A stretch of 7,323 nucleotides of DNA from Chitinophagaceae bacterium (GTDB lineage Bacteria; Bacteroidota; Bacteroidia; Chitinophagales; Chitinophagaceae), in contig JACVCQ010000112.1 in assembly GCA_016741945.1 (NCBI GenBank), forward strand, positions 1-7,323, given 5' to 3'. Below the pieces are notes generated by a model. That model saw only the letters and a program-made list of their open reading frames with translations. It had not been told where the DNA came from and searched no databases. Below, in pieces: positions 1-5,999 of this stretch (position 1 is its first letter; every line of letters begins with the position of its first letter). The translations under genes and the position numbers were made by a program.

Positions 1-69
1 TTCTCTCTAATGCATATAGGTGATCACAGTTATGTGTGGATTAGTTCATTTCTTGCACTTTTTACACTT
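1..69 (+). pseudogene. Upstream piece of the ABC permease gene, in a different frame
   Basis: Frame 1 is open from the window edge to the stop at 88-90 and reads FSLMHIGDHSYVWISSFLAL before becoming polar (CYYWYG). The permease frame that continues downstream has stops at 21-23 and 42-44, so it cannot extend to the left edge. Joining the two frames near 59-70 gives one continuous hydrophobic helix followed by the known C-terminal half. One extra T in the T5 tract (59-63) or the T3 tract (68-70) would restore the frame. I therefore read this as the 5' neighbour of the same gene, separated by a one-base deletion or a sequencing error. The short length makes homology uncertain. Confidence 0.5.
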
Positions 70-569
70 TGCTATTATTGGTATGGTTAGCCTTTCTGGC
101 ATTATTCGTAAGTATGTGGATATTTGGAACTGATGATATGTTTTTGATGAAAAGTAGTTATGTCGTACTATTAAAAGAAAATGATGTTTTCTGGCGATAT
201 GTAGGTGCTTTTGGATTTGCAGCACTCGCTATGACAACCGTTGCCGCACTTGGTTTTTTCTTATCTGTCTTTGCAGAAAATTCAATAGGCCCTATAGTTG
301 CTACGATGAGTGTGATCATCTTCTTTACCATCCTCAGTACCATGAATATTCCGATATTCAATTTGGTAAAACCCTATCTGTTTACAACACATATGATCGG
401 ATGGAAAGAATTCTTTGATATTCAGGTAACAGATACCAATGAAGCCATTGTAGGGAGTATTCAATATCCTGAAAGAATCATTAACTCGGCATTGGTACTC
501 TTTATTCATATTATTTTATTTGTGGCTGCAGCTATTGTAGTATTCAGAAAAAAAGATGTATTAAGCTAA
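69..569 (+). CDS. ABC-2 type transporter permease, C-terminal part
   Basis: This is an integral inner-membrane protein, the permease half of an ABC transporter; the substrate cannot be told. The 166 codons from a TTG at 69 contain four hydrophobic segments: about residues 2-20, 42-68, 73-98 and 140-160. A soluble loop between the third and fourth carries the phrase KPYLFTTHMIGWKEFF, which I associate with Bacteroidota NosY/ABC-2-like permeases (from memory, not a search). The protein ends in a short basic tail. Family members usually have about six membrane helices and 250 or more residues, so this is only the C-terminal part. The TTG is unlikely to be a natural start: it falls mid-helix, and coding sequence seems to continue upstream in another frame. 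The lolA-like gene follows after 10 bases, so the two are probably co-transcribed. The ATPase gene would be expected to the left of the window. Confidence 0.72.
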   Translation: MLLLVWLAFLALFVSMWIFGTDDMFLMKSSYVVLLKENDVFWRYVGAFGFAALAMTTVAALGFFLSVFAENSIGPIVATMSVIIFFTILSTMNIPIFNLVKPYLFTTHMIGWKEFFDIQVTDTNEAIVGSIQYPERIINSALVLFIHIILFVAAAIVVFRKKDVLS

Positions 570-579
570 ATCAATAACC

Positions 580-1275
580 ATGAGAACTCTCATTATACTC
601 ATTTTCACTTTTCACTTTTCACTTTTCACCTCCTCTGCCCAAGATATGACCCCATTGGTGATGAAAGTCAAAGCCAAACTCGATCAGGTCAACGATTATG
701 AAGCAGATGGTAGAATGAAAACCGATGTCGCTTTCATCAAAGCACCGGTAGGGAAAGTGAAAATTTATTTTAAAAAACCCAATAAGTTTCGTTTAAGAAA
801 AGATGGGGGTATTTCATTGTTACCAAAAGGAGGAGTATCAGTGAATATGAACTCGATCGTTACAACAGACGAGTTTGTTGCTTTGGCCGCTGGGGAAGCA
901 ATGGTAGCAGGAACCAAAACAAAAGTGGTGAAAATGCTGCCGGTGAATGAGAATAGTGATGTAGTACTTACAACCATGTACATCGATGAAGCCAATTTAC
1001 TGGTTCGAAAAGCGGTGACCACCACAAAAGAAAATGGTACTTATGAAATTGAAATGACCTATGGTAAATTTGCCAATTTCGGATTACCTGATAAGGTCAC
1101 TTTCAGCTTCAATACCAAGAATTATAAATTGCCTAAAGGACTTACACTTGAATTTGATGACAACGAAAAACCACTTACCGAGGAACAAAAATTGAAGAAT
1201 AAAAAAGGCAGGGTAGAAATTGTATACACCAATTATGCGATCAATAAAGGAATCGCTGATGCTGTCTTCAAATAA
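580..1275 (+). CDS. LolA-like periplasmic protein (outer-membrane lipoprotein carrier family)
   Basis: This is a 231-residue exported protein. Residues 1-20 form a signal peptide: Arg2, a hydrophobic and aromatic core, then a small-residue site before Gln21 (SSA|Q). The mature part has no cysteine near the cleavage site, so it is periplasmic and not a lipoprotein. It is rich in alternating beta strands. The stretch around 58-72 (GKVKIYFKKPNKFRLR) resembles the LolA pattern in which 'y.kkPnkfR' follows a strand. LolA proteins carry lipoproteins across the periplasm on a half-barrel. Bacteroidota have several divergent paralogues whose cargo is unknown, so I give no gene symbol. Its place directly after an ABC permease suggests a shared membrane-related task (inference). 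The signal-peptide core is encoded by four tandem TTTTCAC copies. The stop TAA at 1273-1275 directly abuts the stop of the facing gene. Confidence 0.7.
   Translation: MRTLIILIFTFHFSLFTSSAQDMTPLVMKVKAKLDQVNDYEADGRMKTDVAFIKAPVGKVKIYFKKPNKFRLRKDGGISLLPKGGVSVNMNSIVTTDEFVALAAGEAMVAGTKTKVVKMLPVNENSDVVLTTMYIDEANLLVRKAVTTTKENGTYEIEMTYGKFANFGLPDKVTFSFNTKNYKLPKGLTLEFDDNEKPLTEEQKLKNKKGRVEIVYTNYAINKGIADAVFK
602..629 (+). repeat. Four perfect tandem copies of TTTTCAC inside the lolA-like signal peptide
   Basis: Positions 602-608, 609-615, 616-622 and 623-629 are each exactly TTTTCAC. They encode the hydrophobic core (FTFHFSLF) of the signal peptide of the gene starting at 580. Seven is not a multiple of three, so one unit lost or gained shifts the frame. 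By hand, three copies lead to a TGA soon after (bases 647-649), and five copies also run into an early TGA. The complement of this heptamer (GTGAAAA) recurs in the spacer at 6941-7086. Confidence 0.9.
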
Positions 1276-2145
1276 TTAAAAGACTTCTAGTGTCCATTGT
1301 TTATTCATCATTGTCTTAGGTGACAGTTGAAGGATCCCTTCTTTCGTGATCAGTTCCCCATTGCTGTCAGCTGCATCTGCAATACCACACCATGGCTCTA
1401 TACAAACAAAGTCTGCATCCTTTGCACTCCAAATTCCCATGAAAGGAAAGTTCTCGTAGCGTACAGTGATGCCATGTTTGTGCTCCGTAGACAAAATTGA
1501 AATGGCTTTTGATTGTAATGATTTAAAAACAAGCGCATCACCATAAAAAAGGTCTTTACGTAAGACTATTTTATCTTCCTGATGAAAAAAAATGATCGGA
1601 TCATTCAATAACAATCCTTCATTCGATAAAGGCCAGATCGGAGCATGCTCTTTTTGCTCAAAGGCTAAATAATAATCTTCAAAATTAGTATCAGGTATCA
1701 AGGGTACAGCAAAAGCAGGGTGCGCACCTACTGAACAAAACATGCTTTCTTCTCCAATATTTTCGATCTGATAACTCACTATTAATTTGTTATCGATCAA
1801 TTGATAATTGATAGAAAATATAAAATCAAAGGGATAGACAGCTTTCGTTTCTTCATCTGATTTCAATGAGAAAGTCACACTATCTTCTGTTTGTTTGCTG
1901 ATGGTAAATACACGATCCCTAGCAAAACCATGTCTACTCATGGAATATTCCTTACCCTTGAAAGTGTATCGATTATTTTTCAGACCACCTACGATCGGAA
2001 ATAAGACCGGACTTTTCTTTCCCCAGAATGCAGGATTTCCGGACCACATATATTCAACGCCAGTATGTTTCCCAACAATACTTTGTAATTCCGCTCCTTT
2101 GGAACTAATCACAATACTGAACTCATCATTGGATAACTCGTACAT
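1276..2145 (-). CDS. Aldose 1-epimerase family protein (LacX-like)
   Basis: This 289-residue cytosolic protein (no signal peptide) belongs to the galactose-mutarotase fold, which interconverts alpha and beta anomers of sugars or hexose phosphates. It is an all-beta sandwich. The expected active-site elements are present: an Arg-His pair in SRHGFARD (Arg71, His72), a second His in GAHPAF (His142), and a late Glu in CIEPWCG (Glu250), the usual general base. The N-terminal phrase WSGNPAFWGKKSPVLFPIVG (35-54) is typical of the LacX branch as opposed to classical GalM. The exact sugar is unknown. The ATG lies 3 bases after the pdxA stop on the same strand, so it is very probably translated from the pdxA message. 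I see no functional link to vitamin B6. There is no terminator beyond its stop, because the facing lolA-like gene begins immediately. Confidence 0.85.
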   Translation of the reverse strand: MYELSNDEFSIVISSKGAELQSIVGKHTGVEYMWSGNPAFWGKKSPVLFPIVGGLKNNRYTFKGKEYSMSRHGFARDRVFTISKQTEDSVTFSLKSDEETKAVYPFDFIFSINYQLIDNKLIVSYQIENIGEESMFCSVGAHPAFAVPLIPDTNFEDYYLAFEQKEHAPIWPLSNEGLLLNDPIIFFHQEDKIVLRKDLFYGDALVFKSLQSKAISILSTEHKHGITVRYENFPFMGIWSAKDADFVCIEPWCGIADAADSNGELITKEGILQLSPKTMMNKQWTLEVF

Positions 2146-2148
2146 GCG

Positions 2149-3240
2149 CTATTCGGTTTCTTCAATACGTTCATCAACTGCATTTGCAATCATTCTTGCA
2201 CTCATTTTGCGTAATGGATTCAGTCGCATTTCAGCATAACCCATTCTCATACGAATGATCTCAATACATGTAAAAGTAGCAGCTAGAAATGAACTATGGT
2301 CAGCCTTGCCTTTGCCTGCAATATCAAAAGCTGTTCCATGATCCGGACTGGTTCTTACGGCATTTAATCCGGCAGTATAATTAACGCCCTCGCCAACGGC
2401 AAGTGATTTGAATGGAATCAATCCTTGGTCATGGTACATCGCAAGTACTCCATCAAATCTTTCGTGTTGACCTCTGGCAAAAAAAGCATCCGCACTATAT
2501 GGACCAAAAACCAGCATCTGGTGTTTTGCTTCTTTGATAGCCGGTTTGATGATATTTTCTTCTTCACTACCAATTAAACCTTCATCACCTGCATGCGGAT
2601 TCAATCCCAATACTGCAATTTTAGGTTTGTCGATACCAAAATCTTTTTGCAGACTGGTATTCATGATCTTTAACTTACTGATGATATTTTCTTTGGTGAT
2701 GTGTTTAGAAACATCTGCAACAGTCACATGTTCTGTCAGTAAACCAATACGCATATTATCAGCCACCATAAACATCAATACATCATTCACACCAAATAAT
2801 TCCTTTAAAAAAGGGGTATGTCCGGTATGATGAAAATCTGCTGATTGAATATTCTTTTTATGGATAGGTGCTGTAACGAGCCCATGGATATGTGCGTCTT
2901 TTAAAGCTTGTGCAGCTTCCTTAAGAGAGATTAGGCCATATTTTCCACCTGTTTCATTGAGTTGACCGGGTGTTATGGCTACTTCTTCTTCCCAGCAATT
3001 ATGAATATTTACCTGCTTGGGATTTAACCTGCTAAAATCTCTCCCACTGGCATAGTTAAAATTAATATCAGGTAGACTTTTTCTGTAGAAATTGATGCTT
3101 TTATTACTGGCAAATACAACAGGCGTACAGAAATCGAGTAAACGGTGATCGCCGAGTGTCTTTAATATCAGTTCAATCCCAATTCCATTCAAATCACCAC
3201 AAGAGAAACCAATCACCGGCTTTTGCATTTCATGACTCAT
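2149..3240 (-). CDS. pdxA: 4-hydroxythreonine-4-phosphate dehydrogenase PdxA
   Basis: This enzyme oxidises 4-phosphooxy-L-threonine with NAD in the DXP-dependent pathway to pyridoxal phosphate; the product decarboxylates and is condensed by PdxJ. It is a cytosolic, metal-dependent homodimer. The 363 residues carry all family signatures: the N-terminal FSCGDLNGIGIELILK (12-27), the substrate-binding HTGHT motif (His141, Thr142), and three metal-ligand histidines, His171 (TEH), His216 (NPHAG) and His270 (YHDQG). The C-terminal RTSPDHGTAFDIAGKG (296-311) is also present. The spacing matches E. coli His166/211/266 with a shift of 4-5. It is somewhat longer than the E. coli enzyme (about 329 residues). 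The start at 3240 is the longest; Met5 (3226-3228) is an alternative, and neither has a clear ribosome site. It is the first gene of a two-gene minus-strand operon and is divergent from rsmA. Confidence 0.96.
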   Translation of the reverse strand: MSHEMQKPVIGFSCGDLNGIGIELILKTLGDHRLLDFCTPVVFASNKSINFYRKSLPDINFNYASGRDFSRLNPKQVNIHNCWEEEVAITPGQLNETGGKYGLISLKEAAQALKDAHIHGLVTAPIHKKNIQSADFHHTGHTPFLKELFGVNDVLMFMVADNMRIGLLTEHVTVADVSKHITKENIISKLKIMNTSLQKDFGIDKPKIAVLGLNPHAGDEGLIGSEEENIIKPAIKEAKHQMLVFGPYSADAFFARGQHERFDGVLAMYHDQGLIPFKSLAVGEGVNYTAGLNAVRTSPDHGTAFDIAGKGKADHSSFLAATFTCIEIIRMRMGYAEMRLNPLRKMSARMIANAVDERIEETE

Positions 3241-3286
3241 CAGTATAGCTTTAGAGGATAAAATTAAGCATTTAGTACTTACTGAA

Positions 3287-3372
3287 GCTTATGGCTTATG
3301 GGTAATGGCAAATGAAAGTGCATAATAGCGGTGAGGTACTTTTTAATATGCAATATCCTATAAGCTATAAGT
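3287..3372. repeat. Inverted repeat built of degenerate heptamers, pdxA/rsmA spacer
   Basis: The left arm (3287-3314) reads as four 7-base units: GCTTATG twice, then GGTAATG, then GCAAATG. The complement of the right arm, read from 3372 down to 3345, gives ACTTATA, GCTTATA, GGATATT and GCATATT. These match the left arm unit by unit, and both arms then continue into AAAG/AAAA. The outermost part (3288-3302 against 3357-3371) would pair over 15 bp in RNA, with only two G-U pairs. The centre is 3319-3340. The right arm ends 12 bases before the rsmA -7 box, where a -33 element would lie. The rest of the 157-base spacer shows only a weak TAnnTTTG-like box for pdxA on the minus strand (complement of 3259-3266, final base mismatched). 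Confidence 0.75.
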
Positions 3373-3384
3373 ACAAATACTGCC

Positions 3385-3392
3385 TACCTTTG
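3385..3392 (+). promoter_or_regulatory. Bacteroidota -7 promoter box for rsmA (probably leaderless)
   Basis: TACCTTTG matches the Bacteroidota primary-sigma -7 consensus TAnnTTTG exactly. Only five bases (CCTCA) separate it from the rsmA ATG at 3398, so the expected transcription start falls on or next to the start codon. No convincing -33 TTTG is seen about 19 bases upstream; that stretch lies inside the right arm of the heptamer inverted repeat. Confidence 0.62.
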
Positions 3393-3397
3393 CCTCA

Positions 3398-4156
3398 ATG
3401 GAATATACCCTCAAAAAATCGCTTGGACAGCACTTTTTGAAAGATGAATCGGTGTGTGAACGTATCGTTGAGGCTTTACAGCAAGATAAGCTCACACAAC
3501 TGGTGGAAGTAGGGCCCGGTGGTGGTGCGCTTACAAAATATTTGCTAGGATTACAGGATATCTCATTGAAAGCAGTGGAGCTGGACGATGAGAAAGTAGT
3601 TTACCTTGAAAAGACCTATCCTTCAATCAAAGGAAAAATTATTCATCAAAGTATTCTTGATACTCCTGCTCCCTTTACAGATCAATTTACAGTAGTGGGT
3701 AATTTCCCTTACAACATTTCCTCACAGATATTGTTTCGCATACTGGAATGGAAAGAACAGGTTCCGGTTATGGTGGGTATGTTTCAAAAAGAAGTGGCAG
3801 CACGAGTGGTTTCGGCATCAGGTAGCAAAGACTATGGTATTTTGAGCGTATTGATTCAGGCATTTTATGAGGTAGAATATTTATTCGATGTTCCTCCTGA
3901 ATCATTCAACCCGCCACCTAAAGTCATGAGCGGGGTGATTAAATTGAAAAGAAGAGCTGCTTATGAGCCGATGAAATCGGAACGTAGTTTTTTTGTACTG
4001 GTTAAAGCGGCGTTCAATCAGCGAAGAAAAATGTTGAGAAACCCGTTAAAGGGGATGTTTGATACGGAAACCTTACAAGAAGAAATTTTTACAAAACGTG
4101 CAGAACAATTATCTGTGGCAGATTTTGCAGCGCTTACATATAAAATGAAGTCATAG
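3398..4156 (+). CDS. rsmA: 16S rRNA (adenine-1518/1519-N6) dimethyltransferase RsmA/KsgA
   Basis: This enzyme uses S-adenosylmethionine to dimethylate two adjacent adenines in the terminal helix of 16S rRNA during late 30S assembly. The 252 residues have the whole family layout: LGQHFL near the N terminus (9-14), SAM-binding motif I VEVGPGGGALT (36-46), and an acidic residue after strand 2 (AVELD, Glu61). The catalytic motif IV is GNFPYNIS (101-108; more usually NLPYNIS). FNPPPKV follows at 170-176, and a C-terminal helical domain carries FNQRRKMLRN for rRNA contact. The length is normal. The ATG lies five bases after a -7 box and has no ribosome site, consistent with leaderless translation. 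The next gene starts 19 bases after the TAG and is probably co-transcribed. In E. coli, ksgA directly follows pdxA on the same strand; here the two are neighbours but divergent. Confidence 0.96.
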   Translation: MEYTLKKSLGQHFLKDESVCERIVEALQQDKLTQLVEVGPGGGALTKYLLGLQDISLKAVELDDEKVVYLEKTYPSIKGKIIHQSILDTPAPFTDQFTVVGNFPYNISSQILFRILEWKEQVPVMVGMFQKEVAARVVSASGSKDYGILSVLIQAFYEVEYLFDVPPESFNPPPKVMSGVIKLKRRAAYEPMKSERSFFVLVKAAFNQRRKMLRNPLKGMFDTETLQEEIFTKRAEQLSVADFAALTYKMKS

Positions 4157-4175
4157 CCATCAATAGAACAAATAC

Positions 4176-5111
4176 ATGTCAGGTTCAAAAGTCATTATTA
4201 CAGCAAAAGCACATCCCTATCTTGTAGAAAGACTCGAAAAGGCAGGATATTACTGTGTATATGAACCGTTGATTAGTTATGATGAACTCAAGGAAAAAAT
4301 AACTGATGCAGTTGGATTAATTGTAACGACTAGACTGAAAATAGACAAGCATATTATTGATGCTGCAAATTCTCTTCAATGGATTGGTAGATTAGGAAGC
4401 GGAATGGAATTGATTGATGTTAATTATGCTACTCAAAAAGGTATTCGTTGTGAGAGTAGTCCGGAAGGTAACCGTAATGCAGTAGCAGAACATACATTGG
4501 GGATGTTACTGAACCTGATGAATAAGATCAATAGCAGTAATCGTGAAATACAAAATGGGCAATGGATAAGGGATGCCAATAGAGCAGATGAACTTACTGG
4601 TAAAACAGTGGGTATTATTGGATTTGGCAATACCGGACAAGCATTCGCAAAACTACTTGCTGCTTTTGATGTAACCATATTAGCACTGGATACATATAAG
4701 TCTGGTTTCAGCGCAGGTTATATTAAAGAAGCTTCTCTTGAGCAAATACAAAGATATGCTGATGTAGTGAGTCTTCATTTACCGTTAACAGAGGAAACTT
4801 TTCACTATGCAAATGAATCATTCTTCAGGGCTTTAAAAAAACAACCTTATTTCCTTACTACTTGTAGAGGTAAAGTAACCAATACTAAAGCATTGATTCA
4901 GGCGTTAAAAGAAAAACAGATCAAAGCGGCGGGATTAGATGTTTTAGAAAATGAAAAATTGGATACCTATACACTTCAGGAGAAGACTGATTTGGATTGG
5001 TTATTATTACAAGCTAATGTTGTGATTACGCCGCATATCGCAGGATATAGCCATGAAGCCTATTATCTGATGTCAAAAGTGGTATTAGATAAGTTAGGTA
5101 TCAGTAACTAA
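4176..5111 (+). CDS. D-2-hydroxyacid dehydrogenase, phosphoglycerate-dehydrogenase-like
   Basis: This is an NAD-dependent cytosolic oxidoreductase of 311 residues that interconverts a 2-keto acid and a D-2-hydroxy acid. The catalytic residues are in their usual context: Arg231 (TCRGKVTN), Glu260 (DVLENE, where DVFxxEP is usual) and His287 (TPHIAG). The cofactor domain has GFGNTG (Gly149, Gly151, Gly154) with Asp172 at the end of the next strand, which favours NAD over NADP. GRLGSGMELID (71-81) is the counterpart of the family's GRxGxGxDNID, and LHLPLTEET (200-208) is also typical. It has no C-terminal ACT or other regulatory domain, so it is a short form. Whether it is SerA of serine synthesis or acts on another keto acid cannot be decided. 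It lies 19 bases after rsmA. Its TAA overlaps the TAG of the facing CPBP gene by four bases, leaving no room for a terminator. Confidence 0.85.
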   Translation: MSGSKVIITAKAHPYLVERLEKAGYYCVYEPLISYDELKEKITDAVGLIVTTRLKIDKHIIDAANSLQWIGRLGSGMELIDVNYATQKGIRCESSPEGNRNAVAEHTLGMLLNLMNKINSSNREIQNGQWIRDANRADELTGKTVGIIGFGNTGQAFAKLLAAFDVTILALDTYKSGFSAGYIKEASLEQIQRYADVVSLHLPLTEETFHYANESFFRALKKQPYFLTTCRGKVTNTKALIQALKEKQIKAAGLDVLENEKLDTYTLQEKTDLDWLLLQANVVITPHIAGYSHEAYYLMSKVVLDKLGISN

Positions 5112-5818
5112 CTCTTTTCTTTTTTGAAGTACTTTTCTCCGTCATACTTTCTTAACCAAAGCCAAGTGATAAATGCTGGAACCAAGAATTGGTATAAAAA
5201 CATAAAAAGAAAGGATGCCCATTCGTTTTGCTGAAACAATGGATCTTTCACAGGAATCAGTATGTATTTACCAATAGAACCTTGTGAAAAAACTAGGCTG
5301 CCTACACTATTCCATCCAAAATGAAGTCCGATGACACTGTATAATGATCCTGTTTTGATGAAAGCATGACTATACATCCAGCCAGCAGCAGCAGTAATTA
5401 AAAAAATAAAGATCATTTGAATGGGTTGCCCCCAGGCGCCAAAAGAAAACCAATGATATATTCCAAACGCTATAACAGATAGCCATAATGCTTTTGTAAC
5501 GCCTAATTTTCTGAGCGCTATATAAAACAAAGCACCCCTGAAAATAAGCTCTTCATATACTACAGATCGCAACATCCACCAAAGTCCATTGAATAGATCA
5601 CTGAATTGAAAAGCAGGATTTTTTTGCCAATCTGTTCCAGTTAAGATGGCATGGATAAGATGATAGGTTGTAGCAAGGATCATTGTTAGAAAGAACCCTG
5701 CCACAAACTGAAACAATCTTTTCTGTGAAGGTTGCCATCCTAAAACAGATAAGCTTTGCTTCTCTATCCACCACAATAGGAGCCCGGATAGTAGCAGTTG
5801 AACCAGTATTCCGATCAT
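5108..5818 (-). CDS. CPBP family intramembrane glutamic endopeptidase (CAAX protease/Abi-like)
   Basis: This is a 236-residue polytopic membrane protein. All three motifs of the CPBP (Rce1-like) family are present: EELIFR (Glu89, Glu90, Arg94), FGIYH (Phe118 and His122) and HFGWN (His166 and Asn170). The glutamates and histidines form the active site within the membrane. Hydrophobic segments lie at about residues 1-17, 36-58, 92-104, 110-125, 132-150, 158-178 and 201-222. The tail is short and basic. Bacterial members are diverse, with roles that include bacteriocin self-immunity and peptide maturation. No substrate gene is visible nearby, so its role is open. The gene is monocistronic as far as seen, runs away from greA, and shares the 5819-5924 spacer with it. 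I found no clean TAnnTTTG box on the minus strand there. Confidence 0.88.
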   Translation of the reverse strand: MIGILVQLLLSGLLLWWIEKQSLSVLGWQPSQKRLFQFVAGFFLTMILATTYHLIHAILTGTDWQKNPAFQFSDLFNGLWWMLRSVVYEELIFRGALFYIALRKLGVTKALWLSVIAFGIYHWFSFGAWGQPIQMIFIFLITAAAGWMYSHAFIKTGSLYSVIGLHFGWNSVGSLVFSQGSIGKYILIPVKDPLFQQNEWASFLFMFLYQFLVPAFITWLWLRKYDGEKYFKKEKS

Positions 5819-5924
5819 AATTTATTGAATATCAAAATATTAGCTACAAAATAATCAGCTCATTCAAAGTAGTTCTATTTTGAATAAAAAACAATAAAAC
5901 AGTGGTTCATTCTGAAGATTTTTT

Positions 5925-5932
5925 TACTTTTG
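5925..5932 (+). promoter_or_regulatory. Bacteroidota -7 promoter box for greA
   Basis: TACTTTTG matches TAnnTTTG exactly. The expected transcription start is about 5938-5941, which places a leader of about 60 nt before the greA ATG at 6000. A -33 TTTG at the ideal distance is not evident (the area reads GTGGTTC), as is common for these weakly defined elements. Confidence 0.6.
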
Positions 5933-5940
5933 ATTATCTG

Positions 5941-5978
5941 TGCAACGCTGCAATCAAATGTGGCGTTGTATTTTTTTT
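5941..5978 (+). terminator. Hairpin plus T8 in the greA leader: candidate transcription attenuator
   Basis: Bases 5941-5952 pair with 5959-5970 to give a 12-bp stem: TGCAACGC against GCGTTGTA, then two G-U pairs, C-G and A-U. Three pairs in all are G-U. The loop is six bases (5953-5958), and an uninterrupted T8 (5971-5978) follows at once. This is the classic shape of an intrinsic terminator for the plus strand. There is no T tract on the minus side. It lies just after the predicted transcription start and about 20 bases before the greA start codon, so it would act on greA's own transcript. No plus-strand gene ends nearby; the nearest ends at 5111. Confidence 0.68.
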
Positions 5979-5999
5979 ACCCTTTTTAAACGAAAGTGT

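Noticed and set aside
1895..2239. Plus-strand open frame of 114 codons
   Set aside because: It runs antisense across the 5' part of the epimerase gene and the end of pdxA, shows no recognisable motif, and both opposite genes are clearly real.
2534..2830. Plus-strand open frame of 98 codons inside pdxA
   Set aside because: It lies wholly antisense to conserved PdxA metal-binding motifs; no family resemblance.
5108..5818. CPBP protease as part of a bacteriocin or phage-defence cluster
   Set aside because: The family motifs are clear, but no precursor peptide, immunity or defence gene is nearby; the neighbours are housekeeping genes.
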